The notes beneath the pieces were generated by a model that was not told the origin of the DNA, did no database searches, and saw only the letters and a list, made by a program, of their open reading frames with translations. From Deltaproteobacteria bacterium RBG_13_61_14 (GTDB taxonomy: Bacteria; RBG-13-61-14), in the NCBI GenBank assembly GCA_001797815.1, contig MGQK01000032.1:2828-19175 (forward strand): a stretch of 16,348 nucleotides of DNA. Reading direction: 5' to 3'. The translations under genes and the position numbers were made by a program. Positions 15,604 through 16,348 of the stretch are shown piece after piece (position 1 is the stretch's first letter; each line of letters starts with the position of its first letter).

Positions 15604-15624
15604 GGAAGGACCGTAACCGATCAG

Positions 15625-16348
15625 ATGGACAACCTCTTCCGCCAGGTTTACACGGTCTCGGAGCTGACCGTCAAGATCAAGGGGCAGTTGGAAAAAGACT
15701 TCCCCGAGGTCTGGGTCCAGGGCCAGATTTCCAACTTCCGGAAGCCGGCTTCGGGCCACATGTATTTCGCGCTCAAGGACGAGAAGGCGCAATTGCACGC
15801 GGTGATGTATCGCTTCCAGAACCTTTATCTCCCCTTCCGGCCCGAGGACGGCATGGAGGTTTTGTGCCGGGGCCGGATCAGCGTTTATGAGGCGCGGGGC
15901 GAATACCAGATCATCCTGGACCAGATGGAGCCGAGGGGCATCGGCGCGCTGCAGAAGGCGTTCGAGCAGCTCAAAGCGCGGCTGGAAAAAGAGGGCCTGT
16001 TCGACCCGGCGCGCAAGCGGCCGATCCCGGAGTATCCCCGGCGCGTCGGCATCATCACCTCGCCGCAAGGCGCCGCGCTCCCGGACATGCTCCGCGTGAT
16101 CCGGCGCAAGGCCCCTGGCCTGCAGGTGCTGATCATCCCCTCCCGCGTCCAGGGCGAGGGCGCCGCGGCTGAGCTGGCCCATGCCCTTGCGCTCGCCAAC
16201 CTCCCGGAGGCGGCGACGCCGCCGGACCGGCCGGCGATGGAGCTGGTGGTGCTGGCGCGGGGCGGCGGCTCGCTCGAAGACCTGTGGGCCTTCAACGAAG
16301 AAGCGCTGGCCCGGGCGATCGCGGCTTCGCGCCTGCCGGTCATCTCCG
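15625..16348 (+). CDS. xseA: Exodeoxyribonuclease VII large subunit, 3' end outside the window
   Basis: The first 241 residues of the catalytic subunit of exonuclease VII, which with XseB degrades single-stranded DNA to short oligonucleotides in repair. Residues about 5-103 form the OB-fold (YTVSELTVKIKGQLEKDF, then VWVQGQISNF and GHMYFALKD). The nuclease domain follows with GIGALQKAFEQLK (105-117), RVGIITSPQGAALPDML (140-156, conserved Asp154) and the signature ARGGGSLEDLWAFNEE (211-226). ATG 15625 gives the usual N-terminal length. GGAAGGA at 15604-15610 is 14 nt away, which is long. An in-frame ATG at 15589 lies inside the 28-bp palindrome and would add 12 residues not expected in the family. 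xseB would be expected downstream, outside the window. Confidence 0.95.
   Translation, partial: MDNLFRQVYTVSELTVKIKGQLEKDFPEVWVQGQISNFRKPASGHMYFALKDEKAQLHAVMYRFQNLYLPFRPEDGMEVLCRGRISVYEARGEYQIILDQMEPRGIGALQKAFEQLKARLEKEGLFDPARKRPIPEYPRRVGIITSPQGAALPDMLRVIRRKAPGLQVLIIPSRVQGEGAAAELAHALALANLPEAATPPDRPAMELVVLARGGGSLEDLWAFNEEALARAIAASRLPVIS

Larger units (their letters stand above)
14747..15624. other. Repeat-dense intergenic region before xseA
   Basis: About 880 bp without a convincing gene. In order it holds: a 7-bp stem (14747-14753 with 14773-14779) whose region contains three GTGAAC copies; a consensus -10 box; 7-nt tandem repeats; an inverted pair of REP-like hairpins; three 21-nt direct repeats; a palindrome flanked by 12-nt direct repeats; a degenerate CTCCGTG-type tract; and a 28-bp perfect palindrome. 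Each is listed separately. No transposase, tRNA or CRISPR spacing pattern is seen. I see no convincing xseA promoter. Confidence 0.8.

Noticed and set aside
15454-16182. Minus-strand frame of 242 codons
   Set aside because: It is antisense to xseA and runs across the 28-bp palindrome. The xseA motifs are unmistakable on plus.

Overview
The window comes from a high-GC bacterium. A sampled 60-base line inside the dihydrolipoamide dehydrogenase gene is about 62% GC. Signal peptides, a possible lipobox, a YibQ-type deacetylase and a Tat-like signal point to a cell with an exported compartment, most likely Gram-negative. Frequent TTG/GTG starts, a histidine kinase stacked with PAS domains and intergenic DNA crowded with short palindromes fit an environmental lineage. 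I cannot name the phylum from this sequence.

Layout. (1) 1-3448, minus: a very large soluble multi-PAS/GAF sensor histidine kinase, cut at its C-terminus by the window edge. (2) 3584-5515, minus: a two-gene unit of an exported TPR-like protein followed 12 nt later by an exported five-bladed-propeller glycosidase-like protein. (3) 5593-7002, plus: dihydrolipoamide dehydrogenase, divergent from the TPR gene, with nearly superimposed -10 boxes. (4) 7096-9609, plus: an AT-richer restriction-modification island made of a DNA methyltransferase, a PD-(D/E)XK endonuclease and a small unrecognised protein with a winged-helix-like segment. (5) 9685-10659, plus: an LPG-synthase/YbhN-type membrane protein. 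(6) 10747-14746, plus: envelope genes, namely an S41 C-terminal processing protease, a divergent polysaccharide deacetylase (YibQ type) and a Tat-exported DUF362 protein. A strong terminator framed by inverted 7-nt repeats separates the protease from the deacetylase. (7) 14747-15624: about 880 bp without a convincing gene, packed with at least six kinds of short repeat. (8) 15625-16348, plus: the first 241 residues of exonuclease VII large subunit (xseA), running off the edge.

The core and envelope genes look vertically inherited. The restriction-modification cassette looks acquired, as it is compositionally distinct and inserted between housekeeping genes. The most unusual material is non-coding: the repeat-dense spacer before xseA, the heptamer-framed terminator after the protease, and a possible attenuator between the methyltransferase and the nuclease. 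I found no CRISPR array, tRNA, rRNA or complete insertion sequence.
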